DNA from: JAWPMT01 sp965242775
Lineage (GTDB): Bacteria > Bacteroidota > Bacteroidia > Cytophagales > Cyclobacteriaceae
Direction of reading: 5' to 3'
Assembly: GCA_965242775.1 (NCBI GenBank)
Contig: CBDETI010000027.1
Span: forward strand, 62,001-126,000
DNA length: 64,000 bases
Translations under genes and position numbers: made by a program
Shown: positions 53,067-61,750 of the stretch, in pieces
Layout of the letters: each line of letters opens with the position of its first letter
How positions within the stretch are numbered: the first letter of the stretch is position 1
Notes under the pieces: model-generated
Told to the model about the DNA's origin: nothing
What the model saw: only the letters and a program-made list of their open reading frames with translations
Database searches by the model: none

Positions 53067-53431
53067 AGTTCACGTTAACGTGGATTGGCTGGCAGGCGGT
53101 TATTTGCTATTTGCTTTTCACACCCGGTGAGGAAGGAGACCCTTTCCTTTTTGAGGGGGAAGACAAGCTCTTCCACATCGGTCTTTTTGCGATTGTTACG
53201 GTCTTTGCGTTATTAGCCTTCAGGGGGGAGTGGCGTTTGGGTTGGCGGGCAACTTATGGTTTTACTTTAGCTTCCGGCATTGTTTTTGCTCTAATAACCG
53301 AGGGAGTTCAGCACTTTTTGCCTACACGGTCCGGAGATGTTTTGGACCTACTGGCAGATATCGTTGGGATCCTCGTGATGATATTATTTTGGCAAGTCTT
53401 GGAAAAAAGGAATCAAACACTTCCGAATTAA
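53063..53431 (+). CDS. VanZ-like family membrane protein
   Basis: 122-aa protein with four hydrophobic helices and the VanZ family residues DKLFHIGLFAIV (Asp and His), ALITEGVQHFLPTRSGDVLDLLAD (Glu, Gln, Asp). VanZ proteins have been linked to lipid II or lipid-binding resistance, but Bacteroidota members have no defined role. The start is TTG, overlapping the gcvH stop (TTGA). Small VanZ-like genes after gcvH are, as far as I recall, common in the phylum. Confidence 0.87.
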   Translation: MKFTLTWIGWQAVICYLLFTPGEEGDPFLFEGEDKLFHIGLFAIVTVFALLAFRGEWRLGWRATYGFTLASGIVFALITEGVQHFLPTRSGDVLDLLADIVGILVMILFWQVLEKRNQTLPN

Positions 53432-53444
53432 GTTGTTTAAATAA

Positions 53445-53452
53445 TATCTTTG
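53445..53452 (+). promoter_or_regulatory. -7 promoter box before the tonB-like gene
   Basis: TATCTTTG, an exact TAnnTTTG match, lies 35 bases before the ATG of the TonB gene and just after the VanZ gene, so the TonB gene may have its own promoter. The -33 element is not clear. Confidence 0.5.
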
Positions 53453-53487
53453 ATATTCTCGGGTTTGTAAAAGATAACTTTTAAAAG

Positions 53488-54165
53488 ATGGAATTAAAGA
53501 AAAATCCCAAGTACGACCTTACGAAGCAGTCTGGGATGCTCCTTAACCTGGGCCTGACCGTCAGCTTACTGTTGACAATCGTGGCCTTCGAGTGGAGATC
53601 CTATGATGATTCTGGGTTGCTGGACCTTGGACAGGTGGAAGATGATTTCGAGGACATAATGGATATACCCCCCACCGAGCAACCACCTCCCCCTCCCCCG
53701 AAAGTTCAATTACCTGAAATCGTGGAAGTACCCGATGAAGAGGAAATTGAAGAAGAGATTGAGGTTGAACTCGATGTAGAGGTGACCGAAGAGACAGTTG
53801 TTGAGGACATTGTTTTTGAAGAAGCTCCGGAGGAAGAGGTAGTGGACGAAATCTTCGATATTGTGGAGGATCAACCTGAATTCCCGGGTGGTATTGCCGC
53901 TTTCTACGCTTATGTGGGCAAAAATATGAAGTACCCCAAGCAAGCTAGAAGGATGGGTATCGAAGGAAAAGTGTACGTTCAGTTTGTGGTGGACAAGGAT
54001 GGTTCCGTCACTAGCGTGAAAGCTGTGAAAGGCATTGGCGCTGGATGCGATGAGGAAGCTGAGCGGGTATTACGATCATCTCCAAAGTTCAAAGCTGGCA
54101 AGCAACGAGGACGACCTGTGAAGGTAAGGATGATGATGCCTATCATCTTCAAATTGAATAACTAA
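53488..54165 (+). CDS. Energy transducer TonB
   Basis: 225-aa TonB-type protein that passes proton-motive energy to outer-membrane transporters. One N-terminal transmembrane helix (about 17-34, LLNLGLTVSLLLTIVAF), a proline run (PTEQPPPPPPKVQLPE, about 63-78), an unusually long acidic Glu/Val-rich spacer (about 80-125, for example EEEIEEEIEVELDVEV), and the C-terminal TonB domain (about 140-225: QPEFPGGIAAFYAYVGKNMK, YPKQARRMGIEGKVYVQFVV). The acidic spacer replaces the usual Pro-Lys spacer. Followed by a clear terminator. Confidence 0.93.
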   Translation: MELKKNPKYDLTKQSGMLLNLGLTVSLLLTIVAFEWRSYDDSGLLDLGQVEDDFEDIMDIPPTEQPPPPPPKVQLPEIVEVPDEEEIEEEIEVELDVEVTEETVVEDIVFEEAPEEEVVDEIFDIVEDQPEFPGGIAAFYAYVGKNMKYPKQARRMGIEGKVYVQFVVDKDGSVTSVKAVKGIGAGCDEEAERVLRSSPKFKAGKQRGRPVKVRMMMPIIFKLNN

Positions 54166-54192
54166 GGGCTTAACAGTTCATTTAAGAGATAG

Positions 54193-54219
54193 AAGCCACC
54201 CAATTGGGTGGCTTTTTTT
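54193..54219 (+). terminator. Rho-independent terminator after tonB
   Basis: AAGCCACCC-AATT-GGGTGGCTT forms a perfect 9-bp hairpin (54193-54214), followed by a T run to 54219. It lies 28 bases after the TonB stop codon. Confidence 0.92.
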
Positions 54220-54290
54220 GTGAACCATTCTTCGCATTTGGGGCACTGGTATTTTCGTATGCTGTGGTTTTAATTCAGTGAATTGGTGCT

Positions 54291-54307
54291 CGTCACTTTT
54301 TGTGACG
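54291..54307. other. Hairpin between convergent tonB and TPR-membrane genes
   Basis: CGTCAC (54291-54296), five T, GTGACG (54302-54307): a perfect 6-bp stem just beyond the stop of the minus-strand 928-aa protein gene. No T tract follows on the minus strand, so a terminator role is uncertain. Confidence 0.35.
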
Positions 54308-54310
54308 GGT

Positions 54311-57097
54311 CTAGAATTCGGTGGTCAGCATCTCCAACCTGGCCTGATATTCCTGTAGGAAGGTTGCGTAATTCTCAGGGACTAACAGCTTTTCCAATTT
54401 AGCTCGGGATTCTTCCGCATAGTCGGTCAGCCCCAGCTCGAGGGACAGAAATGCCAATTCCTGATGATAAATTGGCACACTCTCCACAATACTTAAAGCG
54501 TCTACCAGGAACTGATACGCCTCCAAAGGCTCAGCTAATTTCATTATCCTAACTTTCGCCACCGTGGCCACAGGGTCCAAGGGGTGAACGCCTTCCGCCG
54601 CTTCAGTACTTGATTCATTGATTACCGATAACTCCCATTGACTCCTTGTCATTGACTCCTGAGGAATTACTTGCCGGAATGAGTTGAGGAAGGATCGATA
54701 ACGTTTTTCATTCCATTCAAGGCTCAGGGTTTTTGTGATTTTCTGCCATAGAACCTCTATTTCTCGCGCCGATAAACGCATTTCAATCACTTTCTCTAAT
54801 AATTCCTCTGGCGTATACTCCGACCAGCGATAATAAATCCCTATAAACCCAGATACCTGGGAGTTGGAGAAAACTGGTTGCAGATTTTCCAGGTAATCAG
54901 CATAGGAGCTATCCGCTTTCACCAAATCAGTCCAGGCAGACTCAGCCCGCTCAAAATCCCCGGTTTCCAGGAGCGTAATCGCTTCATTCAATTGTGCAAA
55001 TTGAAATGTTTCCTGGTGTGCCTCACCAAACGCTTGTCGTGCTTCAGGCAGAATGCCATGCTTTAGGTAGATCAACCCTTTTAGGTTAAGTAACTCCCCC
55101 CGCTCCTGGCCATCCGATTGATAGATGAGTCCGTTCAAGGACTGTAAAGCCTGATCCATTTGACCTGCTAAGTAGTGATTGAAGACCCGCGCCAGCTTTA
55201 AATTCGACTGTAGTTCTTGGTTGTAGGTAGCACCAATACCATTTTCGTACAAAGTGTTAGGCACCCTCGCTCCGCTTATGTAGGAGACGTTATTGATGAA
55301 GGCCAGGTCATGGAGGTTGTACCCGACTACCTGTAGAGATGTATCAGGATGTAGATGCTGGACCCCCAGAAATTGGCTCAGAATATTGGCTTTCACGGCG
55401 TTGTTTCCTGAAGAATAGTCTCCTAAAGCTTCCTCCCTGTTCTTTAGCTCTAACATGACCCGCCATTCATTCACAGCATTGGCCATATTCCATTCTCCGG
55501 TTTCTCGGTTTTGCCGGAGTACTTCCAGCGCCTGGGAGCTTCGGCCGGATGCGGCATAACGATTGGCCAGATTGGTGGAAACTTCTCCCACATTTGGAAA
55601 TGCCAATTGACCGGTTTCCAAAAAAGCCAGCGCCTCAGCTGAGTTACCTTCAGGCACCATAGCAGCCGCATTGACAAAGGATTGGGGCGTAGGAAATCGC
55701 CTTGTACTGAGTCGAAACCTTTCAGCAGCCTCGGCAAAGTCTCCTCTGGCCTGCGCTAGCAAGCCAAGTTGGTAGTTAGAATAGTGATTGTTGTAACCGA
55801 AGATGCTCCCTTCCAGGTAGTACTGCTCAGCTAGTCTAAATTCTTCTTCGCTCAATGCCATGTCCCCCATAAAATTGAACTGAGCTGCTTGAGTCAACTC
55901 CAGTGGTTCCTTGTTAGACATAAAGAAAAAAGCTGCAATTCCAACAAGGCCTACAATCTTTGAGGTTGCGTAAGGAAAATTGCGCTCTTTATAGGCGATC
56001 CGGTAGACCATATGCCCGGCGATCAGCGCATCCACAAAATTGGCGATGATGTAGATGAAGAATATTCCTCCCATCGCCAGATGTGCATAGGTGATTGTAT
56101 AATGAAATGATTCATATAGCGGGTCATTGCCACCCAAAAAGCCGCTCGACAGGTACCCAAAAGCTACCAATCCCAGACTTATTAGGAGGTGCCGAATGTC
56201 TAATGAAGTATCCAGGCTCTTGGAAAAGGAATCCTGTTTGAACTGAAAACTCCAGAGTGCTAGCACGGATGAAGCAGCCAAGAGGAAAAACGGATTGATC
56301 AGCGCCAGTGTGTTATCATATATGCCAGCTTTCTTCAGAAAATAGAGTAAGACAAAACCCAGGTACATCAGACTGATCAGCACAAAATGTTTTTCGTTCC
56401 CTTTTGAAGGACTTTGAGTTATGACATAGAGGATGCCAAAGACGATCTCCTCCGAAACCAATACCACGAAAAGAAAAGTTATAACCGCAAACCCACTGTT
56501 GCCGTGGGCCAGCAGGTGGTACGTGACATTTTTGTCGCTTGCGTAGGATATTGCAGCTCCAAGTAGGCCTATGATCAGGACGAATATTGACGTACGTACG
56601 GCCAACGATGTGTGCGAGTAGAAGGCATGAAACGCATATCCCGTTCCTGCTATCAAAGCAATGGTCAAAATCGTAAGCCACTTGGTGTCGGCCGACATCC
56701 CCCATAACGCCAGTTCCTCCAACTCCAGGTTGACAACAAAAACAACCAGAAGGGCATTGGCCAGAATAAAGTAGAATCTCTTGAGCGATGACACACAAGC
56801 AAGTGCGTACCCTAGCCCTAGCCAGCAGATAGCTAGCAAAAGGGCTAAATATTGGTCTACTGGTTGTATTTCACTTCCGAAAAAATTTTCCTCTACCTGA
56901 TATTTTTCTCCTGGAAATGAAAGAACAAATGGCCCTTTTGAGAAGGTATCCACCGGGAATGAGGTGGAGGTAATGCTTGAGGTTAACTGCCAGTCCAGGA
57001 AATGATCGTGCCTTGTAACGTACAAGAGCAAGTATGCCAGGATGATCAAAAGGTAAAAACCTTTCAGAGGATGCAATGACAATAGCGCTTGCCTCAT
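54311..57097 (-). CDS. Large membrane protein with TPR-type C-terminal half, function unknown
   Basis: 928-aa protein. The N-terminal half (about 10-400) carries roughly eleven transmembrane helices with one periplasmic loop of about 55 residues after the first (40-80). The C-terminal half (about 405-920) is soluble and made of TPR-like helix pairs (LSEEEFRLAEQYYLEGSIFG, YSNYQLGLLAQARGDFAEAA, LLNLKGLIYLKHGILPEARQ). No catalytic motif, glycosyltransferase or ligase motif was found. The start overlaps the gatC stop by four bases, so it is translated together with gatC, which is odd for an envelope protein. I do not recognise the family. Confidence 0.8.
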   Translation of the reverse strand: MRQALLSLHPLKGFYLLIILAYLLLYVTRHDHFLDWQLTSSITSTSFPVDTFSKGPFVLSFPGEKYQVEENFFGSEIQPVDQYLALLLAICWLGLGYALACVSSLKRFYFILANALLVVFVVNLELEELALWGMSADTKWLTILTIALIAGTGYAFHAFYSHTSLAVRTSIFVLIIGLLGAAISYASDKNVTYHLLAHGNSGFAVITFLFVVLVSEEIVFGILYVITQSPSKGNEKHFVLISLMYLGFVLLYFLKKAGIYDNTLALINPFFLLAASSVLALWSFQFKQDSFSKSLDTSLDIRHLLISLGLVAFGYLSSGFLGGNDPLYESFHYTITYAHLAMGGIFFIYIIANFVDALIAGHMVYRIAYKERNFPYATSKIVGLVGIAAFFFMSNKEPLELTQAAQFNFMGDMALSEEEFRLAEQYYLEGSIFGYNNHYSNYQLGLLAQARGDFAEAAERFRLSTRRFPTPQSFVNAAAMVPEGNSAEALAFLETGQLAFPNVGEVSTNLANRYAASGRSSQALEVLRQNRETGEWNMANAVNEWRVMLELKNREEALGDYSSGNNAVKANILSQFLGVQHLHPDTSLQVVGYNLHDLAFINNVSYISGARVPNTLYENGIGATYNQELQSNLKLARVFNHYLAGQMDQALQSLNGLIYQSDGQERGELLNLKGLIYLKHGILPEARQAFGEAHQETFQFAQLNEAITLLETGDFERAESAWTDLVKADSSYADYLENLQPVFSNSQVSGFIGIYYRWSEYTPEELLEKVIEMRLSAREIEVLWQKITKTLSLEWNEKRYRSFLNSFRQVIPQESMTRSQWELSVINESSTEAAEGVHPLDPVATVAKVRIMKLAEPLEAYQFLVDALSIVESVPIYHQELAFLSLELGLTDYAEESRAKLEKLLVPENYATFLQEYQARLEMLTTEF

Positions 57098-57387
57098 TGT
57101 TTGTCCAGAACCTTCGGTACCTGGAAAAACGTACCGTCATGCGCGGGGGCGTTGTATAGTCCCTTTTCTGTACTCAAATCCCGATCCGCTTCGTCATTTC
57201 TGAGCACATTCTTTTCAAATGACATACTGGTCAAAGGCTTCACACCCTCTGTATCCAACTCGTTAAGTTTTTCAACCCAGGTCAGTATTCTCTCCAGATC
57301 TTGCACTAGCTCGGCTTCTTTACCTTCAGGCACCTCCACTCGGGCCAAATGTGCGACTTTCTTCAGTGTGTCCTTATCTATTTCCAT
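57094..57387 (-). CDS. gatC: Asp/Glu-tRNA amidotransferase subunit C
   Basis: 97-aa small subunit that clamps GatA and GatB in the tRNA-dependent amidotransferase. The N terminus IDKDTLKKVAHLARVEVPEG and the middle DLERILTWVEKLNELDTEGVKPL are diagnostic; the C-terminal LRNDEADRD and FFQVPKVLD close the family pattern. Length normal. It is separated from gatA by about 17 kb and lies on the other strand. Its stop overlaps the start of the large membrane/TPR gene. Confidence 0.95.
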   Translation of the reverse strand: MEIDKDTLKKVAHLARVEVPEGKEAELVQDLERILTWVEKLNELDTEGVKPLTSMSFEKNVLRNDEADRDLSTEKGLYNAPAHDGTFFQVPKVLDKQ

Positions 57388-57429
57388 ACCATCTGAAAAC
57401 GCTTACAATGATAAAGTATTTGGTTCCAA

Positions 57430-58155
57430 TTAGTTGAACTCGGCTTCAATAACACTCCTAACTTTTCTTCTGAGCAAGTTGAGGGCGTCTTGATCGTGAC
57501 CTTCCGGAAAGATGGGGGTATGGACGATCATTTCAAATTTCCCCCGGTAAAATGGCAATTGTGGGTTGTCGGGAAATAACATATAATTGGTCCTTAACGT
57601 CACAGGCACAATCGGTAAATCCCTTTCCACAGCCAGCTTGAAGGCACCATCTTTGAAGGCCACCATTTGCGGAGCTCGGGTGGTTATCATGCCTCCCTCA
57701 GGAAAGTAGGTAATATTGAAACCATCGTCTACGGCTTGCATTACATTCTTTTGGCTCTGCGCGCGACTCATCAAATTAGACCGATCGACAGTGATGTGGA
57801 TCATTCGATACATCAGCCCAAAAAGAGGAACCTTTGCCAGCGAAACTTTGCCAATGAACTTAAAGGGCACATTAAGCAATCCCATCGCCGGAATATCGAA
57901 AAATGAAAAGTGGTTAGCGCAGAAAATATATTGCTCTCGCGAGGAGGGTCGAAATCGCCAATCGATCTTGATTGGAATGAAAAGCAATGAGAAAAATACC
58001 CATGCCCACCATCGATGAAACATCAATGCATGCTTGTGCCAGGCACGTCTTGAACCAAAAAACAATAGAAACGGGAGGAACACCAGGAACGGTAGCACAA
58101 AAGCCAACCCTGCGTGCACAGTATTCAGCCTTATGGTCCATGGGATCTTCGACAT
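57430..58155 (-). CDS. 1-acyl-sn-glycerol-3-phosphate acyltransferase (PlsC)
   Basis: 241-aa membrane acyltransferase that acylates lysophosphatidate or a related lysophospholipid. The catalytic motif is CANHFSFFD (HX4D, classical spacing), motif III is YFPEGGM, and PIVPVTLRTNY is the final block; two hydrophobic helices at 15-33 and 48-60 anchor it. It differs from the HX5D enzyme at 12085, so the two probably act at different acylation steps or on different lipids. Divergent from the ABC transporter genes, with 87 bases between. Confidence 0.9.
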   Translation of the reverse strand: MSKIPWTIRLNTVHAGLAFVLPFLVFLPFLLFFGSRRAWHKHALMFHRWWAWVFFSLLFIPIKIDWRFRPSSREQYIFCANHFSFFDIPAMGLLNVPFKFIGKVSLAKVPLFGLMYRMIHITVDRSNLMSRAQSQKNVMQAVDDGFNITYFPEGGMITTRAPQMVAFKDGAFKLAVERDLPIVPVTLRTNYMLFPDNPQLPFYRGKFEMIVHTPIFPEGHDQDALNLLRRKVRSVIEAEFN

Positions 58156-58242
58156 TTCTTTGTGTGAAGAAAATTATTTTATTTGACTTGTAATAAAACA
58201 TGCATCGCTTTTACTAATTCGTCAAATCAAACCTTATAAATC

Positions 58243-59160
58243 TTGGAATTACTCGAGGTAAAAAACATTAGCAAAGGGTACAGCGGCCATCAGGCATTGC
58301 GTGATGTATCCTTTAGCATCCCCAAGCAGTCTATTTTCGGATTGCTCGGCCCCAATGGGGCGGGGAAAACCACTTTAATTAGAATTATCACCCAAATTAT
58401 TAATCAGGATAGCGGGCAGGTTTTGCTCAATGGCAAGGAGATAACACCTGCTGACGTTCGTAAGATCGGGTATCTTCCGGAGGAGCGGGGCCTGTACAAA
58501 AAGATGAAAGTAGGTGAGCAGCTGCTTTTCCTGGCAGGCCTGAAGGGTTTATCCAAAGGCGAGGCCAAAGAGCAGATCAAATACTGGTTCGAAAAACTTA
58601 AGATTGATGGCTGGTGGAATAAGAAGGTGGAGGACCTTTCCAAAGGGATGGGACAGAAGATCCAATTTATAGCTACCGTGCTGCATCAGCCGGAGCTGAT
58701 CATTTTGGACGAGCCTTTTTCCGGGTTTGATCCAGTGAATGCAAATCTCATTAAGGAGAATATTCTGGAGTTGAAAGAGCGAGGAGCAACGATCATTTTC
58801 TCTACCCACCGCATGGAGTCGGTCGAAGAGTTATGTGATAACATTGCCATGATCAACAACGCGCAGACCATCCTCAGTGGCTCCAAAGAGGAGATCAAAG
58901 CAGCACACAAGTCCAATACCTTCGAAGTTTATCACGAGCACAATCTGGATGAACTACCTGCAGGGTTTGAGCTGATCTCGAGCCAAAATGGCAATGGGCC
59001 TATGATCACTTCACAGATTAAAATTTTGTCCGGCGATAAGCCCAATAACCTTTTGAAATTATTAATCCCAAAAATTGAAATTCACTCTTTCGTAGAAAAA
59101 ATACCCACCATGAACGATATCTTCATTATGAAAGTCCAGGAAGGAGGTTCCCATGAATAA
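58243..59160 (+). CDS. ABC transporter ATP-binding protein (NatA-like)
   Basis: 305-aa ATPase of an ABC-2 type exporter. Walker A is GPNGAGKTT, the Q loop is near GYLPEERGLYKKM, the signature is LSKGMGQKIQ (the SKGM variant seen in NatA/YhaQ-like proteins), and Walker B is LIILDEPFSG; the C-terminal DUF4162-like domain (about 215-300) follows. The start is TTG. It overlaps the permease gene by eight bases, so the pair forms one transporter. In B. subtilis the NatAB pair exports sodium, but the substrate here is not established. Confidence 0.92.
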   Translation: MELLEVKNISKGYSGHQALRDVSFSIPKQSIFGLLGPNGAGKTTLIRIITQIINQDSGQVLLNGKEITPADVRKIGYLPEERGLYKKMKVGEQLLFLAGLKGLSKGEAKEQIKYWFEKLKIDGWWNKKVEDLSKGMGQKIQFIATVLHQPELIILDEPFSGFDPVNANLIKENILELKERGATIIFSTHRMESVEELCDNIAMINNAQTILSGSKEEIKAAHKSNTFEVYHEHNLDELPAGFELISSQNGNGPMITSQIKILSGDKPNNLLKLLIPKIEIHSFVEKIPTMNDIFIMKVQEGGSHE

Positions 59161-60475
59161 CATGCTCCTGATCTTTGAAAGAGAATACCTGGAAAGAGTC
59201 AAGAAGCGCTCGTTTCTGCTGGCCACAATCCTGACACCTTTGATTTTCCCACTGATAATTGGCCTGGCTATTTATCTCACCACTTTGGAAGATGATGAGG
59301 ACAAAAGCATAGAGATAGTCGACGAAAGCGGGCTGTTCGATGATGCCTTTAATATTACCGAGTTCACCGTCACCATAGTTGACAAAACCGTCGAGGAGGC
59401 GCGAGAAACCGTAGCTGCTGGCGAGGTTTATGGGGTTCTTTATATTCCGCAAATCGATATTAAGGATCCACAGGGCATTCAATTTTTCTCCAAGAGCAAT
59501 CCCGGACTGGGCTTTCTGGGGAAATTCCGCGGACCGATTAAGGAGCGGATAGAAGACCTCAAACTGGAAGAACTCAACATTGAAAAGGAGGTAATTGAGA
59601 AGCTTAAGACTTCCGTTAGCATCGCAACATTTAATATCGATGATTCCGGAGAATCCAAGAAGTCTGATTCTGCTATTGCCTCCGGGCTCGGCTATGTCAT
59701 GGCCTTTCTCATATACATTTTCGTTTTTGTGTATGGGAGCTTCATTATGCAAAGCGTACTCAACGAGAAGACCAGCAAAATTGTGGAGGTCATTGTGTCT
59801 TCGGTCAAGCCAACGCAGCTGATGGTCGGCAAAGTCCTGGCCAATGGTGCCGTGGCCCTGACTCAATTTGCGATTTGGATTGTACTCATTACCGTTTTTA
59901 CTACAGCCATTACGGCAGCATTTGGATATGATCCGAGGGCCGCCCAGCAAGAGATGGTGGCCAATCAAATCGAGCAGGCAGCTGCTATGGATCCAAACGG
60001 TGAAGTGCCCGAAGTGGTCAAGGGTACCTTAGATACCATTTATTCTTTACCCATCGGGCAAATTATATTTACATTCATTTTTTACTTCCTTGGTGGATTC
60101 CTGTTATATGGAGCGCTGTTTGCGGCAGTAGGGGCATCGGTGGATAGTTTGCAGGAGGCCCAGCAATTTACCTTACCGGTGAGTTTGCCAATTATCGTGA
60201 GTATCATTTTAATGGGGGCAGTTTTGGCCAATCCGGATGGACCGGTTTCGATCATCTTGACCTTGATCCCGCTGACCAGCCCCATATTAATGATGGCCAG
60301 GATTCCTTTTGGCGTACCGATTTGGCAACTCATTCTTTCCATGGTCTTGCTCATTGGTGGCTTCATCTTTACCCTTTGGTTTGCAGGTAGAATTTACCGA
60401 GTCGGAATTCTCACCTCCGGAAGCAAGGTCACCTATAAGACCTTATATAAATGGTTTACCATGAAAAATTATTGA
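59153..60475 (+). CDS. ABC-2 type transporter permease (NatB-like)
   Basis: 440-aa permease: one N-terminal transmembrane helix (about 22-42), a large extracytoplasmic domain (about 45-175) and five or six helices in the C-terminal half (about 178-430). The segment LNEKTSKIVEVIVSSVKPTQLMVGK (about 203-228, first part of it) is the hallmark of ABC-2 permeases related to NatB and YhaP. Coupled to the ATPase gene by overlap. Followed by a hairpin terminator. Confidence 0.9.
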   Translation: MNNMLLIFEREYLERVKKRSFLLATILTPLIFPLIIGLAIYLTTLEDDEDKSIEIVDESGLFDDAFNITEFTVTIVDKTVEEARETVAAGEVYGVLYIPQIDIKDPQGIQFFSKSNPGLGFLGKFRGPIKERIEDLKLEELNIEKEVIEKLKTSVSIATFNIDDSGESKKSDSAIASGLGYVMAFLIYIFVFVYGSFIMQSVLNEKTSKIVEVIVSSVKPTQLMVGKVLANGAVALTQFAIWIVLITVFTTAITAAFGYDPRAAQQEMVANQIEQAAAMDPNGEVPEVVKGTLDTIYSLPIGQIIFTFIFYFLGGFLLYGALFAAVGASVDSLQEAQQFTLPVSLPIIVSIILMGAVLANPDGPVSIILTLIPLTSPILMMARIPFGVPIWQLILSMVLLIGGFIFTLWFAGRIYRVGILTSGSKVTYKTLYKWFTMKNY

Positions 60476-60499
60476 CGTGATCCTTCGTTGAAAATGAGG

Positions 60500-60535
60500 A
60501 TAGCACATTGGTAGCGATGTGCTATTTTCGTTTTT
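60500..60535 (+). terminator. Terminator after the ABC transporter genes
   Basis: ATAGCACAT (60500-60508) and ATGTGCTAT (60517-60525) form a perfect 9-bp stem with an 8-base loop, followed by TTTTCGTTTTT. It ends four bases before the GTG start of the next gene. Confidence 0.8.
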
Positions 60536-60538
60536 GGG

Positions 60539-61750
60539 GTGAAACAGATTCGAGAAGCCAAACCAATTGACATTTATTCCAACACCTCCTACTTCAAATG
60601 GGGGGTGGTGGCAGTATCGGTCATTATTGGCCTTGCCAGCATTATTTACACCAATATCCTCGTCGGAAAGATCAAGGAAAGGGAGGTCAAACAAATCAGT
60701 CTCTACGCGAAGACGCTGGAGTACCTGGCAAGTGATAATGACGCCCAAGACTATTTATTCCTGCTGGAGGATGTGATTCAGGGAAATACGACCATTCCGG
60801 TCATACTGACGGACGAAGCCAATAATCCCACCACTTATTTGAATATTCCCGAGGTAGACAATATTGTGGATCCCAAGCGAAGGAACAATTATTTAAGGAA
60901 TCGTGTGCGGACTATGCGCAAGGATCACCTGCCCATCAAAGTCACACTTCGGGACAATCAGGGAAACCTCTTCGGGATCCAGTACATCTACTACCAGGAT
61001 TCGTACCTGCTGACACAACTGCAGTACTATCCATATGTACAATTGAGCATAATTCTGATCATCGGACTGATCACGTATGCCATTTTCAATTACTCGCGCA
61101 GTGCTGAACAAAATCGCGTCTGGGTTGGGTTGGCCAAGGAAACCGCGCACCAATTAGGTACACCACTATCGTCGCTGATTGCCTGGATCGAATACTTGAA
61201 AAGCACCTACCCGGCTGATGAGAATATAGAAGAACTTAACAAGGACATATCCAGGCTGGAGATGATCACGGCCAGGTTTTCCAGCATCGGAAGCATCCCT
61301 TCGCTCAAGTCGGAAAACGTCTACGATACAGTTTACGGAGCCCTGGCCTACTTACAAAATAGGTTATCATCCAAGATCAAGATCAGCTTAAGTGTGTTTC
61401 CTAATCAGAATGTGAGCGCTAAGCTCAACAAAGACCTTTTTCAGTGGGTGATGGAGAACCTTTGCAAAAATGCCGTGGATGCTATGGATGGTCGCGGTGA
61501 TATTACAGTAAATATTCTTAGAGTAAATGAAGGTCGCGTAGCCATAGACGTAAAGGATACTGGCAAAGGGATAGCAAAGAATAAGGTTAACAAAATTTTT
61601 CAACCCGGATTCACCACCAAGAAAAGAGGGTGGGGGCTTGGTCTAACTTTGGTGAAGCGGATCATTGAAAACTACCACGCAGGAAAGATCTTTGTAAAAA
61701 AATCCGAGCCCAACAAAGGCACGACATTTAGGATCTTATTGAATGAGTGA
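60539..61750 (+). CDS. Sensor histidine kinase, HQLGTP type
   Basis: 403-aa membrane kinase. Two transmembrane helices (about 21-40 and 166-184) enclose a periplasmic sensor of about 125 residues. The H box is LAKETAHQLGTPLSSLIAW with His204, then the N box (LCKNAVDAMDG), G1 (VKDTGKGIAKNKV) and G2 (GWGLGLTLVKRI). The HQLGTP variant of the H box is widespread in Bacteroidota kinases. The start is GTG, close behind the terminator. Its last bases overlap the nucleoid-associated protein gene by eight; no response regulator is adjacent, so the partner is elsewhere. Confidence 0.9.
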   Translation: MKQIREAKPIDIYSNTSYFKWGVVAVSVIIGLASIIYTNILVGKIKEREVKQISLYAKTLEYLASDNDAQDYLFLLEDVIQGNTTIPVILTDEANNPTTYLNIPEVDNIVDPKRRNNYLRNRVRTMRKDHLPIKVTLRDNQGNLFGIQYIYYQDSYLLTQLQYYPYVQLSIILIIGLITYAIFNYSRSAEQNRVWVGLAKETAHQLGTPLSSLIAWIEYLKSTYPADENIEELNKDISRLEMITARFSSIGSIPSLKSENVYDTVYGALAYLQNRLSSKIKISLSVFPNQNVSAKLNKDLFQWVMENLCKNAVDAMDGRGDITVNILRVNEGRVAIDVKDTGKGIAKNKVNKIFQPGFTTKKRGWGLGLTLVKRIIENYHAGKIFVKKSEPNKGTTFRILLNE

